Shown in pieces: positions 26,190 to 36,506 of a stretch of DNA of 46,490 bases; positions within the stretch are counted from its first letter, which is position 1, and each line of letters begins with the position of its first letter. The stretch comes from Acidimicrobiaceae bacterium. Lineage in GTDB: Bacteria; Actinomycetota; Acidimicrobiia; Acidimicrobiales; RAAP-2. A model generated the notes under the pieces. The model was given only the letters and a program-made list of their open reading frames with translations, had not been told where the DNA came from and searched no databases. Made by a program: the position numbers and the translations under genes. The stretch lies in assembly GCA_003151235.1 (NCBI GenBank), contig PLWZ01000072.1, forward strand, positions 117,904 through 164,393, written 5' to 3'.

Positions 26190-26797
26190 CCACCCGGCCC
26201 GAGCCCGACCTCTCGGGACCCCCGTTGCGACGGGGACCCGAGGGGATCGGCGAGAACGGAGACGCTGACGCGTCCGGTCCGGCGGGGCCCGATGAGCCCG
26301 TCGACCCGGCCGCTGTGGTGGGCGAGATCCTGACCGATGTCGTTGCTCTCACTGCAGAGCGGGACGAATACCTGCACGCGCTGCAGCGGGCCCAGGCCGA
26401 CTTCGCCAACTACCGCAAGCGGGTGTTGCGCCAGCAAGAGGAGCAGGGCGGTCGGGCCGCGCTCGACCTCGTGGAGAAGCTCCTGCCGGTCCTCGACATA
26501 CTCGACCTGGCGGTCGCCCACCTGGACAAGGCCGACGCCGAAGACGAACCGACGATCGAGGCTCAGACACTCCGCCAGGCCAGGACCCTGTTGATCGAAA
26601 CGCTCGCCAAGGAGGGTCTCGAGCGGGTCGACGCCGAGGGGGTTGAGTTCGACCCGTCCGTGCACGACGCGGTGGCCCACGCCCCGAAGGGCGAGGAAGA
26701 AGACGAGCCGGGCGCGCAGATCGAAGAGGTGCTCCGGTCCGGCTACCGCTGGCGCGGGCGGACGCTTCGTCCGGCCATGGTCCGGGTCAGGGGCTGA
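26186..26797 (+). CDS. grpE: Nucleotide exchange factor GrpE
   Basis: Releases ADP from DnaK. The 203 residues include a disordered acidic N-terminus (about 1-45), a long coiled coil ([34 protein letters not shown], in pieces) that mediates dimerisation, and the C-terminal beta domain ending [19 protein letters not shown], the GrpE signature. It overlaps dnaK by ATGA and is followed directly by dnaJ. Confidence 0.95.
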
Positions 26798-26798
26798 G

Positions 26799-27902
26799 TT
26801 GCCCGTTCAGCGCGAGTGGTTCGAGAAGGACTACTACCAGGTGCTCGGTGTGCCCTCGACGGCCACCGACAAGGACATCGCGCGCTCGTACCGCAAGCTG
26901 GCCAAGCAGTACCACCCCGACGCCAACCCAGGATCCGAGGACCGCTTCAAGGAGATCTCGGCGGCCCACGACGTGCTCGGCGATCCGAAGACGCGCAAGG
27001 AGTACGACGAGGCCCGCCGCCTCGGACCGATGGCGGGCGGCTTCGGCTCACCGGGATCCGGCGGCACATTCCGCATGGAGGACATGGGCGACCTCGGGGA
27101 CCTCTTCGGCGGCCTGTTCGGTGGCCGGAACCGCCGCCGGAACCAAGGCCCCCAGCGCGGCGCGGACATCGAGGCCGAATTGCACCTGTCCTTCAACGAT
27201 GCGGTGCGCGGCGTAACGACGTCGGTAAATGTCCCCCAGGACACCCGCTGCCGAACGTGCAACGGGTCGGGCGCCGCTCCGGGGACGTCCACACATGTGT
27301 GTGACCGTTGCAACGGGCGAGGCACCACCGATGACAACCAAGGACTGTTCTCCCTTTCGACCGTGTGCCCGAAGTGCAACGGCCGCGGCACGCTCGTCGC
27401 CAGCCCGTGCGCGACGTGCCATGGAACGGGCACCGAACGCCGTAACCGGCAGGTGAAGGTCCGGATCCCGGCCGGTGTCGACGCCGGACAGAGGATCCGT
27501 GTCAAGGGTCGCGGCGCGCCCGGCCAAGGGATGGCTCCACCCGGTGATCTCTATGTCACGGTCCACGTGGGGACACACGAGAGGTTCGGCCGTCGCGGGC
27601 GCAACCTGACCCTCACCGTGCCGATCACGTTCCCCGAGGCGGCCCTCGGCACCGTGATCACCGTGCCGACCCTGGACGAACCCGTGAAGGTCCGGGTTGC
27701 TCCCGGCACCGCCCCCGGCACGGTGCTCCGTGTCCGCGGCCGGGGGATCCCGGCGGGGAAGAACGGTTCCAAGCCCGGGGACCTGATGGTCAAGGTCGAT
27801 GTGTTGGTGCCGGCGAAGCTGACCGACGAGCAGCGGGCGGCGGTCGAGTCTCTGGCCGAAGTGACCGATGCGGCTCCGCGCGAACATCTCGAGGAGGTGT
27901 GA
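26799..27902 (+). CDS. dnaJ: Chaperone protein DnaJ, DnaJ1 type
   Basis: Hsp40 co-chaperone that stimulates the DnaK ATPase. The 367-residue protein has a J-domain with HPD at 39-41, a Gly/Phe region (GGFGSPGSGGTF, LFGGLFGGRNRRR), four CxxCxGxG zinc motifs (CRTCNGSG, CDRCNGRG, CPKCNGRG, CATCHGTG) and the C-terminal substrate domains. The N-terminus QREWFEKDYYQVLGV resembles mycobacterial DnaJ1. I chose TTG 26799, right after the grpE stop and with agggg upstream; an earlier in-frame start lies inside grpE. Confidence 0.95.
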   Translation: MPVQREWFEKDYYQVLGVPSTATDKDIARSYRKLAKQYHPDANPGSEDRFKEISAAHDVLGDPKTRKEYDEARRLGPMAGGFGSPGSGGTFRMEDMGDLGDLFGGLFGGRNRRRNQGPQRGADIEAELHLSFNDAVRGVTTSVNVPQDTRCRTCNGSGAAPGTSTHVCDRCNGRGTTDDNQGLFSLSTVCPKCNGRGTLVASPCATCHGTGTERRNRQVKVRIPAGVDAGQRIRVKGRGAPGQGMAPPGDLYVTVHVGTHERFGRRGRNLTLTVPITFPEAALGTVITVPTLDEPVKVRVAPGTAPGTVLRVRGRGIPAGKNGSKPGDLMVKVDVLVPAKLTDEQRAAVESLAEVTDAAPREHLEEV

Positions 27903-28327
27903 TGAGCGGCGTGCCGAACGTCGATGGGCGCATCGGCGACCAGCCGCGTGATCGGAGAGCCGTCTATGTCATCTCGGTGGCGGCGGAGTTGTCCGGCGTC
28001 CACCCCCAGACCCTGCGAATTTACGAGCGCAAGGGCCTGGTCGACCCCACCCGGACCCCCGGGGGCTCCCGACGGTTCAGCGAGATGGACCTGGCCCGCT
28101 TGCGGAGGATCCAGGAGCTCACCTCGGCGGGAGTGAATCTCGAGGGGGTGCGGCGGGTGCTCGAGCTCGAGACCGAGGTGCTGGGACTGCACGCGCAGCT
28201 CGACCAGGTCCGCCAGGAGGCCAAAGAGACCCTGGAAAACGCCCACCGCCACTACCGGCGGGAGTTGGTGCCCCTGAACCAATCGCCCGTCGCCTATCGA
28301 GGGAACCGACAGCGGCCGCGGGGCTAG
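27902..28327 (+). CDS. hspR: Heat-shock repressor HspR (MerR family)
   Basis: Represses the dnaK operon by binding HAIR sites, with DnaK as corepressor in studied actinobacteria. The 141-residue protein carries a MerR-type winged helix: YVISVAAELSGVHPQTLRIYERKGLVDPTRTPGGSRRFSEMDLARLRRIQELT (in pieces), then a short coiled coil and a basic C-terminus. It overlaps dnaJ by one base (TGATG) and has gaggaggt just upstream; a GTG at 27899 is an alternative start. The N-terminal 20 residues before the domain are poorly conserved. Confidence 0.95.
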   Translation: MSGVPNVDGRIGDQPRDRRAVYVISVAAELSGVHPQTLRIYERKGLVDPTRTPGGSRRFSEMDLARLRRIQELTSAGVNLEGVRRVLELETEVLGLHAQLDQVRQEAKETLENAHRHYRRELVPLNQSPVAYRGNRQRPRG

Positions 28328-28360
28328 CCCCACTCGGCCAAACACGAACACGAAGAGAGG

Positions 28361-30865
28361 ATGACCGCCGTGCCGCTGGACCCCCAACGGTGGACCGAGA
28401 AGACGAAAGAGGCGTTCTCTGCGGCCACGCGGCACGCCGCCGAGGCGGGCAATCCCGAGGTCACGCCGGCCCATCTGCTCTCGGCAATTCTGGCCGACCC
28501 CGACACCATTGCCCGGCCGGTCCTGACCAAGGTCGGGGGATCTCCCGACGTGGTGGCGGCCCGTCTGGCCAACGCCCTGGGGCGCCTTCCCCAGGTCACC
28601 GGCGGAGCGGAACCCGCTCTCGGGACAGCGGCCCGAGAGGGCCTCGAGTCGGCCGACCGACTCCGCAGCGACCTCGGCGACGACTTTCTCTCCGTCGAGC
28701 ACGTGCTCCTCGCCTTCGCCGACGAGCTCGGGGTCGACCGGGACCAGCTGCTCAACGCGCTCCGTGATGTGCGGGGAAGTCACCGGGTGACGTCGGCCAC
28801 CCCCGAGAACACCTTCCAGGCGCTCGAGCGCTTCGGCCGGGATCTCACCGAAGCGGCTCGTAGGGGCCGACTGGATCCGGTGATCGGGCGCGATGAAGAG
28901 ATCCGGCGCGTGATTCAGGTGCTGTTGCGCCGCACCAAGAACAACCCGGTGCTGATCGGTGAGCCGGGTGTCGGCAAGACGGCGATCGTGGAGGGCTTGG
29001 CCAACCGGATGGTCGAAGGAGACGTCCCGGCCAGCCTGAAGAACAAGCGCGTCATCGCGCTGGATCTCGGGTCAATGGTGGCCGGGGCCAAGTATCGGGG
29101 CGAATTCGAAGAACGCATGAAGGCGGTGCTCAAGGAGATAGCCGACTCGGACGGCGAGGTGATCACGTTCATCGACGAGCTGCACACGCTCGTCGGCGCG
29201 GGCGCGGCCGAGGGAGCCATGGACGCGGGCAACATGGTCAAGCCCCTTCTCGCCCGCGGTGAACTTCGCTTGATCGGTGCGACGACGCTCGACGAGTACC
29301 GCAAGTACATCGAGAAGGACTCGGCGCTCGAGCGCCGGTTCCAACAGGTGTTCGTCGGCCAGCCGACGGTGGCCGACACCATCGCGATCCTGCGGGGACT
29401 GAAGGAGCGCTACGAGTCCCATCACCGCGTGCGGATCCAGGACTCGGCGCTCGTCGCAGCCGCAGAGCTGTCGGACCGTTACATCACCGGTAGGTTCCTC
29501 CCCGACAAGGCCATCGACCTGATTGACGAGGCCGCCAGTCGGCTGCGCATCGAGATCGACTCGATGCCCACCGAGCTCGACGTCGTGACCCGCCGGATCC
29601 GGCGGTTGGAAATCGAGCGGGTCGCGCTGGCCAAGGACCAGGACTCTGCCTCCGTCGAACGGCTGGCCAGCCTGGAGGCCGAGCTGGCCGAGCTCCGCGA
29701 GCGCGCCAACTCGATGACGGCGCACTGGCAGGCCGAGAAGGCGGCCATCGAGGCGATCGGCGATTTGAACGATGAGCAAGAGAACGCACGCGGTCGTGCC
29801 GAACGCCTCGAGCGTGATGGCGACCTTGCCGGCGCGTCGGCCATCCGGTACGGCGAGATGCCCGAGCTCGCCCGTCGAATCGACCAGGCGACGGAGGAGC
29901 TGGCCAACCTCCAGAAGGGCCAGCGATTCCTGAAAGAGGAGGTGGACGCCGAGGATGTCGCCGAGGTGGTGAGTCGCTGGACCGGGGTGCCGGTGACCCG
30001 CCTACTCGAGGGCGAGATCGAAAAGCTGCTCCGGATGGAGGACGCGCTGCACAGGAGAGTGGTCGGACAGGACGAGGCCGTCCGTTCCGTCGCCAACGCG
30101 GTCCGGCGGAGCCGGGCCGGGCTGTCCGATCCAAACCGCCCTATCGGATCGTTCCTCTTCCTCGGGCCAACCGGCGTCGGAAAGACCGAACTGGCCCGGG
30201 CTCTCGCCGAGTTCATCTTTGACGACGATCGCGCGGTTGTCCGGATCGACATGAGTGAGTACATGGAGAAGCACACGGTGTCGCGGCTGGTGGGCGCTCC
30301 CCCCGGTTACGTGGGCTACGAGGAGGGAGGCCAGCTCACCGAGGCCGTGCGGCGGCGGCCCTATGCCGTCGTGCTGCTCGACGAGATCGAGAAGGCCCAT
30401 CCCGACGTGTTCAACATTTTGTTGGCGCTGCTGGAGGACGGTCGGCTGACCGATGGACAGGGGCGCACCGTCGACTTCACCAACACCGTGTTGATCATGA
30501 CGTCCAACCTCGCCGGCGACCCGGCGGACTTCTTCAAGCCCGAATTCGTCAACCGGATCGATGAGATCGTGCGATTCCACCCGCTGCGCGAAGAGGACCT
30601 TGAGGTCATCGTCGGGATCCAGCTCGGCCGCCTCCGGACCCGCCTGGCCGCTCGTCGGCTGTCGCTCTCGATCACCCCGGCCGCCCGGGCATGGCTGGCC
30701 ACCACGGGATATGACCCCGACTTCGGCGCACGTCCGCTGCGGCGCCTGATCCAGAAGGAAATAGAGGACCCCTTGGCCCTCGCACTGCTCGGGGGACGCT
30801 TCGAGGAGGGCGGCACGATCACCGTCGAGCGCGAGCGCGAGGGCGACGGGCTTAGCTTCGGCTGA
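28361..30865 (+). CDS. clpB: ATP-dependent disaggregase ClpB
   Basis: Hexameric Hsp100 that pulls apart protein aggregates together with DnaK. The 834 residues comprise the N-domain, NBD1 (Walker [11 protein letters not shown], Walker [12 protein letters not shown]), a coiled-coil middle domain (about 400-520, with [17 protein letters not shown]) and NBD2 (Walker [24 protein letters not shown] pore loop, Walker [13 protein letters not shown]). Between SNL and FKPEF in NBD2 only 7 residues remain where E. coli ClpB, as I recall, has about 28. It follows hspR after 33 bp with no new HAIR site, so it is likely the last gene of the operon. Confidence 0.96.
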   Translation: MTAVPLDPQRWTEKTKEAFSAATRHAAEAGNPEVTPAHLLSAILADPDTIARPVLTKVGGSPDVVAARLANALGRLPQVTGGAEPALGTAAREGLESADRLRSDLGDDFLSVEHVLLAFADELGVDRDQLLNALRDVRGSHRVTSATPENTFQALERFGRDLTEAARRGRLDPVIGRDEEIRRVIQVLLRRTKNNPVLIGEPGVGKTAIVEGLANRMVEGDVPASLKNKRVIALDLGSMVAGAKYRGEFEERMKAVLKEIADSDGEVITFIDELHTLVGAGAAEGAMDAGNMVKPLLARGELRLIGATTLDEYRKYIEKDSALERRFQQVFVGQPTVADTIAILRGLKERYESHHRVRIQDSALVAAAELSDRYITGRFLPDKAIDLIDEAASRLRIEIDSMPTELDVVTRRIRRLEIERVALAKDQDSASVERLASLEAELAELRERANSMTAHWQAEKAAIEAIGDLNDEQENARGRAERLERDGDLAGASAIRYGEMPELARRIDQATEELANLQKGQRFLKEEVDAEDVAEVVSRWTGVPVTRLLEGEIEKLLRMEDALHRRVVGQDEAVRSVANAVRRSRAGLSDPNRPIGSFLFLGPTGVGKTELARALAEFIFDDDRAVVRIDMSEYMEKHTVSRLVGAPPGYVGYEEGGQLTEAVRRRPYAVVLLDEIEKAHPDVFNILLALLEDGRLTDGQGRTVDFTNTVLIMTSNLAGDPADFFKPEFVNRIDEIVRFHPLREEDLEVIVGIQLGRLRTRLAARRLSLSITPAARAWLATTGYDPDFGARPLRRLIQKEIEDPLALALLGGRFEEGGTITVEREREGDGLSFG

Positions 30866-30895
30866 TCCGACCCAACCCGGACGGGGCCGGGCCTC

Positions 30896-31357
30896 TTAGT
30901 GCGAGGGCGGCGCCGGCAGGGGTTCGGTCGAGTGGGTGCCGTTGTCGACGACGTCGGAAGTCCAGTCGTGGCCGGTGAAGAACCGGTAGTGGTGCCGGCC
31001 CGACGGGTCCGGGTACCAACCGGCCGGCGGCCCCGCATCCGGCGGTGGCGGGGTGGCCGACCAGAAACCCTGCCCCTGGGCGAAGTGCTGATTGGCCGGG
31101 GGGCGTGACGAGTCGAAGGCCGGTCCCGTCCTCGTGGTCAGGCAGGCCAGGTAGGCGAGGCATGCCCCGATGATGCCGAGGAGGAACCCGATGACCAACC
31201 ACAGGTTGGGGTGGATGCCCCAGGGGTTCCGGCCGCTCAGCCGGCGGAAGGCGGCAGTGCGGACGTAGGCGAGCGCCGCGAACAGGATGGTCACCACCAC
31301 GAAGAGGACCGTGACTACGGGCCCGTTGGTGTTCACGATCTCGGCCGGCCATGGCAC
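30896..31357 (-). CDS. Membrane protein with C-terminal DUF2510 domain
   Basis: 153 residues with two hydrophobic helices (VVTVLFVVVTILFAALAYV and LWLVIGFLLGIIGACLAYLA, residues about 13-31 and 50-70). A hydrophilic linker is followed by PAGWYPDPSGRHHYRFFTGHDWTSDV (in pieces), the tryptophan-rich DUF2510 motif common in actinobacterial membrane proteins. Its role is unknown. GTG 31357 is 6 bases after TACGAT; an ATG 5 bases downstream is in another frame. It is convergent with clpB and divergent from purA. Confidence 0.8.
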   Translation of the reverse strand: MPWPAEIVNTNGPVVTVLFVVVTILFAALAYVRTAAFRRLSGRNPWGIHPNLWLVIGFLLGIIGACLAYLACLTTRTGPAFDSSRPPANQHFAQGQGFWSATPPPPDAGPPAGWYPDPSGRHHYRFFTGHDWTSDVVDNGTHSTEPLPAPPSH

Positions 31358-31363
31358 CGGGCC

Positions 31364-31369
31364 ATCGTA
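31364..31369 (-). promoter_or_regulatory. -10 box of the DUF2510 gene (leaderless)
   Basis: TACGAT on the minus strand, exactly 6 bases before the GTG at 31357. Confidence 0.5.
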
Positions 31370-31405
31370 GGTCCGACAGAGGCCCTCGGAGCCTCCAGCT
31401 CGGGA

Positions 31406-31411
31406 TACAGT
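31406..31411 (+). promoter_or_regulatory. Possible purA -10 box
   Basis: TACAGT lies 36 bases before the purA GTG, which has its own ribosome site ggaggg (31436-31441). So purA would have a short normal leader, unlike its leaderless divergent neighbour. Confidence 0.4.
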
Positions 31412-31447
31412 GAGACGTAATCCGCTGCCATTGACGGAGGGTGCGCG

Positions 31448-32731
31448 GTGCCTGCAACCGTGGTCGTCGGAACCCAGTGGGGCGACGAGGGGAAGGGCAA
31501 ACTCACCGACCTCCTGGCGGCCGAGATGGACTTTGTCGTCCGGTACCAGGGCGGCCACAACGCCGGCCACCGGATCGTCGTGAACGGCGAGGCCTTCGCC
31601 CTCCAACTCGTGCCCTCGGGCGTCCTCTACGGGCACATCACCCCGGTGATCGGCAACGGCGTCGTCGTCGACCCGGCCGTGCTCCTGGCGGAGATCGACG
31701 TCCTGAACGCGAAGGGGGTCGACACGAGCCGGCTCGTCGTCAGCGGCGACGCCCACCTGATCATGCCGTACCACCGTGAGCTCGACCGGGTGACGGAACG
31801 CTTCTTGGGCAAGAACGCCCTCGGCACCACGCGGCGGGGCATCGGCCCGGCCTACGCCGACAAGGCCGCCCGGGTGGGCCTGCGGGTCCAAGACCTCCTC
31901 GACCCGAAGATCTTCCGGGAGAAGCTCGACGTCGCGATTAAGGAGAAGAACGCGGTCCTGGCCAAGGTGTACAACCGGCTGCCGTCGTCCGCCGACGCGA
32001 TCGCCACGTCCTACCTCGAGGACTACGCGCCGCGCATCATCCCGATGGTGGCGGACACCGTCGGGCTACTGCACGACGCGCTGGCACGGGGCGAGAACAT
32101 CCTCCTCGAGGGCGCGCAGGCCACGTTCCTCGACCTCGACCACGGCACGTACCCGTTCGTCACCTCGTCGAACCCGGTGGCCGGCGGAGCGTGCACCGGC
32201 TCTGGGCTCGGGCCGAGGGACATCGACAGGGTGATCGGCATCGCGAAGGCCTACGTCACCCGGGTCGGGGCGGGCCCGTTCCCGACCGAGCTGGCCAACG
32301 ACACCGGCGACCTGCTCGTAGAGCGGGGCCACGAATTCGGCACCAACACCGGTCGCCGCCGCCGCTGCGGCTGGTTCGATGCGGTCATGCTCCGCCAGGC
32401 CGTGCGGTTGAACTCGCTCACCGAGATCGCCCTGACCAAGCTCGACGTGCTCGACACCTTCGAGACGGTGAAGGTGTGTGTCGGGTACGAGGCCGACGGG
32501 GTGCGCTACGAACACATGCCGTACCACCAGTCGGTCCTGCACCGTGTGACGCCGATCTTCGAGGAGATGCCTGGCTGGTTGACCGATCTCTCGCAGATGA
32601 CCTCGGTCGACGACATGCCACGTGCTGCGCTCGACTATGTCGAAATGCTCACCCAGCAGATCGGCGTTCCGGTGAAGATGGTGGGGGTCGGCCCCGAGCG
32701 CGAGCAGTTCGTCTCGTTCGCCGCCCGTTGA
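31448..32731 (+). CDS. purA: Adenylosuccinate synthetase
   Basis: Joins IMP and aspartate using GTP, the first step from IMP to AMP. The 427-residue protein has the P-loop [11 protein letters not shown] at the N-terminus, [28 protein letters not shown] and [12 protein letters not shown], all standard PurA motifs. GTG 31448 has ggaggg 6 bases upstream. First gene of a plus-strand purine cluster; 13 bp separate it from purD. Confidence 0.97.
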   Translation: MPATVVVGTQWGDEGKGKLTDLLAAEMDFVVRYQGGHNAGHRIVVNGEAFALQLVPSGVLYGHITPVIGNGVVVDPAVLLAEIDVLNAKGVDTSRLVVSGDAHLIMPYHRELDRVTERFLGKNALGTTRRGIGPAYADKAARVGLRVQDLLDPKIFREKLDVAIKEKNAVLAKVYNRLPSSADAIATSYLEDYAPRIIPMVADTVGLLHDALARGENILLEGAQATFLDLDHGTYPFVTSSNPVAGGACTGSGLGPRDIDRVIGIAKAYVTRVGAGPFPTELANDTGDLLVERGHEFGTNTGRRRRCGWFDAVMLRQAVRLNSLTEIALTKLDVLDTFETVKVCVGYEADGVRYEHMPYHQSVLHRVTPIFEEMPGWLTDLSQMTSVDDMPRAALDYVEMLTQQIGVPVKMVGVGPEREQFVSFAAR

Positions 32732-32744
32732 GTCCGGCGCCCCG

Positions 32745-34010
32745 ATGACCGTCTGCGTCGTGGGGAGCGGCGGCAGGGAGCACGCCCTGGCCCGCCTGTT
32801 GGCTCGGAGCTCGGACGTCGTCGTCACTCCCGGCAACCCCGGAATGCCCGCCGAGGTGTCCGGCCACCGGATCGCTGTGACCTCGGCGCCGCCCGAGGAG
32901 GTCGAGGCCGAACTCACCGTGATCGGGCCGGAGGCACCCCTGGTCGATGGGCTGGCCGATCGGCTGCGGGCCCGTGGGATGGCGGTGGTCGGCCCAGGTG
33001 CGGATGGCGCCCGGCTGGAGGGGTCCAAGGCATTCATGAAGGACGCGTTGGCCGAGGCCGGGGTGGCGACGGCCCGCTACGGCGTGTTTGACGAGATCGA
33101 CGGTGCGATCCGGTTCCTCGGCTCGCTGCCTGGGCCGTTCGTCGTGAAGACCGATGGGCTCGCGGCCGGTAAGGGGGTGCTCGTCGCCGAGACACGCGAG
33201 GAGGCCGAGGCGGACGTCATCGCGAAGCTTTCCGGCCGTGCGTTCGGTGGTGCGGGCCGCCGGGTGGTGATCGAGGAGGGGCTGATCGGGTTCGAGTGCT
33301 CGATCCAGGCCCTGTGCGACGGCGCCCGGGCGTTCCCCCTCGCGGCCGCCCGGGACTTCAAGCGGGTCTTCGACGGGGACCGAGGGGCCAACACCGGCGG
33401 GATGGGCGGCTACTCGCCGCCCCCCGAGGTGGACGACGATCTGGTCGACCGGGTGATGGACGAGGCCGTGGCCCCGATCGTGGCCACCCTCAGGCGCCGG
33501 GGGATCGACTACCGCGGAGTGCTCTATGCAGGGATCATGGTCACCTCCGACGGCCCGGTGGTGCTCGAGTACAACGTCCGTTTCGGCGACCCCGAGGCAC
33601 AGGTGGTCCTGCCCCGGCTGGCCGACGACCCGGTGGACCTCCTGATGGCGGTGGCAACCGGCCGACTCCTCGATCGCCCGAGGTTCTCGCCCGACGCGGC
33701 GGTCTGTGTCGTGGCGGCTGCGGCCGGCTATCCCGAGGCCCCGGTCGCCGGCGACGAGATCCTCGGCCTCGGCGCCGATGGTCAGCTCGCCGAGCCGGTC
33801 GATGGGGTCACCGTGCTGCATGCCGGAACCACCCGGGACGCCGATGGCGCGTTCCGGGTCCACGGTGGCCGGGTGCTCGGCTTGACCGCGCTCGCCCCGA
33901 CGCTGTCGGCGGCTCGCGAGCGCGCCTACGAGGCTGCCAACCGGGTGACATGGCCGGGCCGCCACCTGCGTGGCGACATCGGGCTCGAGCCGACCGCGGT
34001 GCTCCGATGA
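32745..34010 (+). CDS. purD: Phosphoribosylamine-glycine ligase
   Basis: Step 2 of de novo purine synthesis: forms GAR from phosphoribosylamine, glycine and ATP. The 421-residue ATP-grasp enzyme starts MTVCVVGSGGREHALA. PFVVKTDGLAAGKGVLVA is the nucleotide-binding lid, DRGANTGGMGGYSP the family signature, and LEYNVRFGDPEAQVVLPRL carries the metal-binding residues. It overlaps purB by ATGA, so the two are translationally coupled. Confidence 0.97.
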   Translation: MTVCVVGSGGREHALARLLARSSDVVVTPGNPGMPAEVSGHRIAVTSAPPEEVEAELTVIGPEAPLVDGLADRLRARGMAVVGPGADGARLEGSKAFMKDALAEAGVATARYGVFDEIDGAIRFLGSLPGPFVVKTDGLAAGKGVLVAETREEAEADVIAKLSGRAFGGAGRRVVIEEGLIGFECSIQALCDGARAFPLAAARDFKRVFDGDRGANTGGMGGYSPPPEVDDDLVDRVMDEAVAPIVATLRRRGIDYRGVLYAGIMVTSDGPVVLEYNVRFGDPEAQVVLPRLADDPVDLLMAVATGRLLDRPRFSPDAAVCVVAAAAGYPEAPVAGDEILGLGADGQLAEPVDGVTVLHAGTTRDADGAFRVHGGRVLGLTALAPTLSAARERAYEAANRVTWPGRHLRGDIGLEPTAVLR

Positions 34011-35326
34011 TCCCCCGCTACGAACCGACCGATGCGGCCACGCTGTTTAGTGACGAATCCCGGATGACCCGGTGGCTCGAGGTCGAGCTGCTGACGGTCG
34101 AAGCCCTGGCCAGGGCGGGCGTGGTCCCACAATCGGCCGCGCTCGCGGTCCGTGAGCGCGCGCCAAAGGTCGACGGCGGATTCGTCGAGGCGGTGGCGGA
34201 GCGGGAGCGGGCCACCGACCACGACATGGCCGCGTTCGTCGACGTCGTCCAGGAGCGCATCGGTCAACCCGAGGGATCCTGGGTCCACTTCGGGCTCACC
34301 TCCTCCGACGTGGTCGACACTGCCCTGAGCGTTGCGCTCACCCAGGCCGCAGACCTCCTGATCGAGGCGGCCGACGGGCTCATAGCGGCGCTGATTGCCC
34401 GGGCGAGAGAACTCCGGAGCGTGCCGATCGCCGGGCGAACCCACGGGATGCAGGCCGAGCCGACCACATTCGGGGCCAAATTTGCGCTGTGGGCCCTCCA
34501 GGTCGACCGCGACCGCCAGCGGCTGGTGTCGGCTCGTCGACGCGTCGCAGTTGGCAAGCTCTCGGGCGCCGTCGGGACCTATTCGAACATCGAACCCGAG
34601 ATCGAAACCGCCGTGTGCCGGGCCCTCTGCCTGGAGCCCGTCCCGGCGACCCAGGTGATCGCCCGGGACCGGCACGCCGAGTATCTGTACGCGTGCACCG
34701 CCGCCGGTTCGACGGTCGAGCTGATCGCGACCGAGATCCGCCACCTGGCCCGGACCGAGGTCGGCGAGGTGGAGGAACCGTTCGGTGCGCAGCAGAAGGG
34801 CTCCTCGGCGATGCCGCACAAGCGCAACCCCGTCTTGTCGGAGCGTCTGTGCGGGCTGGCCCGGGTGCTGCGCGGGTACCTGATCGCAGGCCTGGAAGAC
34901 GTCGCGCTGTGGCACGAGCGCGATATCTCGCACAGCTCGGTCGAGCGGATCGTGCTCCCCGACGCCACCGCCCTCACCCTGTATCTGCTGCGCAAGGCGA
35001 CCGGCCTGGTGTCCGGGCTCGTTGTGCATGCGGACCGGGCGCTCGACAACCTGACCAATCGCTCGCTCGGTCTCGTTTTCAGCCAGTCGGTCCTGCTGGC
35101 GCTGGTGGCCGCCGGGTCCCCGCGTGACGACGCCTACCGGATCGTCCAGCGCGACGCCCGGGAAGCCTGGGAGTCGAACCGGCAGTTCCGAGACGTGCTG
35201 AACGATGATGAGGAGGTGACGCTGACGCGGGCCCAGCTCGACGATGCGTTCAACCTCGACTACCTGTTGCGCCACGCCGGACGTGCCGTCGCGGCGCTGG
35301 ACGAGATCGAACCACCGGGCTCATGA
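34007..35326 (+). CDS. purB: Adenylosuccinate lyase
   Basis: Cleaves SAICAR to AICAR and adenylosuccinate to AMP. The 439 residues start MIPRYEPTDAATLFSDES. They contain HFGLTSSDVVDTA, GRTHGMQAEPTTFG with the catalytic histidine, and the flexible-loop signature GSSAMPHKRNP with the catalytic serine. ATG 34007 overlaps the purD stop; the longer frame upstream is the purD gene read in another phase. Its stop overlaps the purC ATG by four bases. Confidence 0.97.
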   Translation: MIPRYEPTDAATLFSDESRMTRWLEVELLTVEALARAGVVPQSAALAVRERAPKVDGGFVEAVAERERATDHDMAAFVDVVQERIGQPEGSWVHFGLTSSDVVDTALSVALTQAADLLIEAADGLIAALIARARELRSVPIAGRTHGMQAEPTTFGAKFALWALQVDRDRQRLVSARRRVAVGKLSGAVGTYSNIEPEIETAVCRALCLEPVPATQVIARDRHAEYLYACTAAGSTVELIATEIRHLARTEVGEVEEPFGAQQKGSSAMPHKRNPVLSERLCGLARVLRGYLIAGLEDVALWHERDISHSSVERIVLPDATALTLYLLRKATGLVSGLVVHADRALDNLTNRSLGLVFSQSVLLALVAAGSPRDDAYRIVQRDAREAWESNRQFRDVLNDDEEVTLTRAQLDDAFNLDYLLRHAGRAVAALDEIEPPGS

Positions 35327-36216
35327 CCGCGGCGCCGGCCCTCCTGCTTTCCGGAAAGGTTCGCGACCTTTACGATGCCGGCACCGACGCGCTGTTGATC
35401 GTCGCGTCGGACCGGATCAGCGCCTTCGACGTGGTGTTCGCCGAGCCGATCCCGCAAAAGGGCCGCGTCCTGACGGCGATGACCGCGTTCTGGTGTGACG
35501 AGGTCGCCGACGTAGTCGAGAACGCGATGGTGACCTCCGACCCGTCCGAGATCGCCGGCGCAGTCGAAGGGGTGGGCGAGCTGGGCGACCTGTCCGGCCG
35601 GGCCATGCTCGTCCGCCGGGCCGACATGGTGCCGCTCGAGTGCATCGTCCGCGGCTACCTGGCCGGGCAGGCTGCCGAGGAATACGCCCGTTCGGGCACC
35701 GTCCACTCCATGGCGATGCCGGCCGGACTGCGGCTCGCCGACCCGTTGCCCGAACCGCTGTTCACGCCCTCGACGAAGGCCGAGGTGGGTCACGACGTGA
35801 ACATCGACTTCGCGGCGGCGGCTTCGATCGTCGGGCTGGAGACCGCCACCGAGGTGCAAGCGGTGTGCCTGGCCCTGTACGAGCGGGCGGCCCACCGAGC
35901 CGCCGAGGCGGGGTTCATCCTCGCCGACACGAAGTTCGAGCTCGGTCGCATCGACGGACGTCTGGTCCTCTGCGACGAGGTCGTGACGCCGGATTCGTCT
36001 CGGCTGTGGCCGGCCGCCGAGGTCGTCCCCGGTTCGACGCCGCCGGCGTTCGACAAGCAGCCCCTCCGGGATTGGGCGAACGCCCAGGCATGGGACCGGA
36101 CGCCGCCGCCCCCGGCGTTGCCGCCCGAGGTGGTTGCGGCGACGTCGGCGCGCTACATCGCCGCCTACGAGCGGGTGACGGGCCGCTCGCTCGCCGACTG
36201 GTACGGTCCGGCCTGA
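35323..36216 (+). CDS. purC: SAICAR synthetase
   Basis: Couples CAIR with aspartate using ATP. The 297 residues show SGKVRDLYDAG, IVASDRISAFDVV, LVRRADMVPLECIVRGYLAG (in part), FTPSTKAEVGHDVNI, FELGRIDGRLVLCDEVVTPDSSRLWP (in parts) and FDKQPLRDW. This is the longer, yeast/actinobacterial-type enzyme rather than the roughly 240-residue form. It overlaps purB by ATGA and is followed 29 bp later by purS. Confidence 0.97.
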   Translation: MTAAPALLLSGKVRDLYDAGTDALLIVASDRISAFDVVFAEPIPQKGRVLTAMTAFWCDEVADVVENAMVTSDPSEIAGAVEGVGELGDLSGRAMLVRRADMVPLECIVRGYLAGQAAEEYARSGTVHSMAMPAGLRLADPLPEPLFTPSTKAEVGHDVNIDFAAAASIVGLETATEVQAVCLALYERAAHRAAEAGFILADTKFELGRIDGRLVLCDEVVTPDSSRLWPAAEVVPGSTPPAFDKQPLRDWANAQAWDRTPPPPALPPEVVAATSARYIAAYERVTGRSLADWYGPA

Positions 36217-36245
36217 GTGCCAGCGACGCAAGACGTGACGGTCAG

Positions 36246-36506
36246 ATGAGGTTTGCCGCGCACGTCGAGGTCCGCCTCCGCCCAGGCATCGCCGATCCGG
36301 AGAGCGCCACCATCGAACGGGCGCTCCCCGCACTCGGCTTCGACGACGTCCACGAACTGGCCACGGGGCGATCGTTCCGTTTCGAGGTGGAGGCCGAGAG
36401 CGCCGAGTCGGCCCGGGCCCGGGCCGAAGAGCTGGCCGACCGGCTCCTGGCCAACCCGGTCATGGAGGACGCAACGGTTTCGGTCTCCGAACCGGTGCTC
36501 GGCTGA
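36246..36506 (+). CDS. purS: FGAM synthase subunit PurS
   Basis: Small subunit that bridges PurQ and PurL in the three-part FGAM synthase. The 86 residues start MRFAAHVEVRLRPGIADPESATIERALPALGF (in pieces) and include VHELATGRSFRFEVE and LLANPVMEDATVSV, typical of PurS. Its TGA overlaps the purQ ATG by one base. It lies within a longer open frame whose upstream part is only the shadow of purC. Confidence 0.95.
   Translation: MRFAAHVEVRLRPGIADPESATIERALPALGFDDVHELATGRSFRFEVEAESAESARARAEELADRLLANPVMEDATVSVSEPVLG

Noticed and set aside
36246..36506. A longer 288-codon gene ending at 36506 instead of PurS alone
   Set aside because: The upstream part is the +1-type shadow of purC; only the last 86 residues match a family (PurS) and they begin at a natural ATG.
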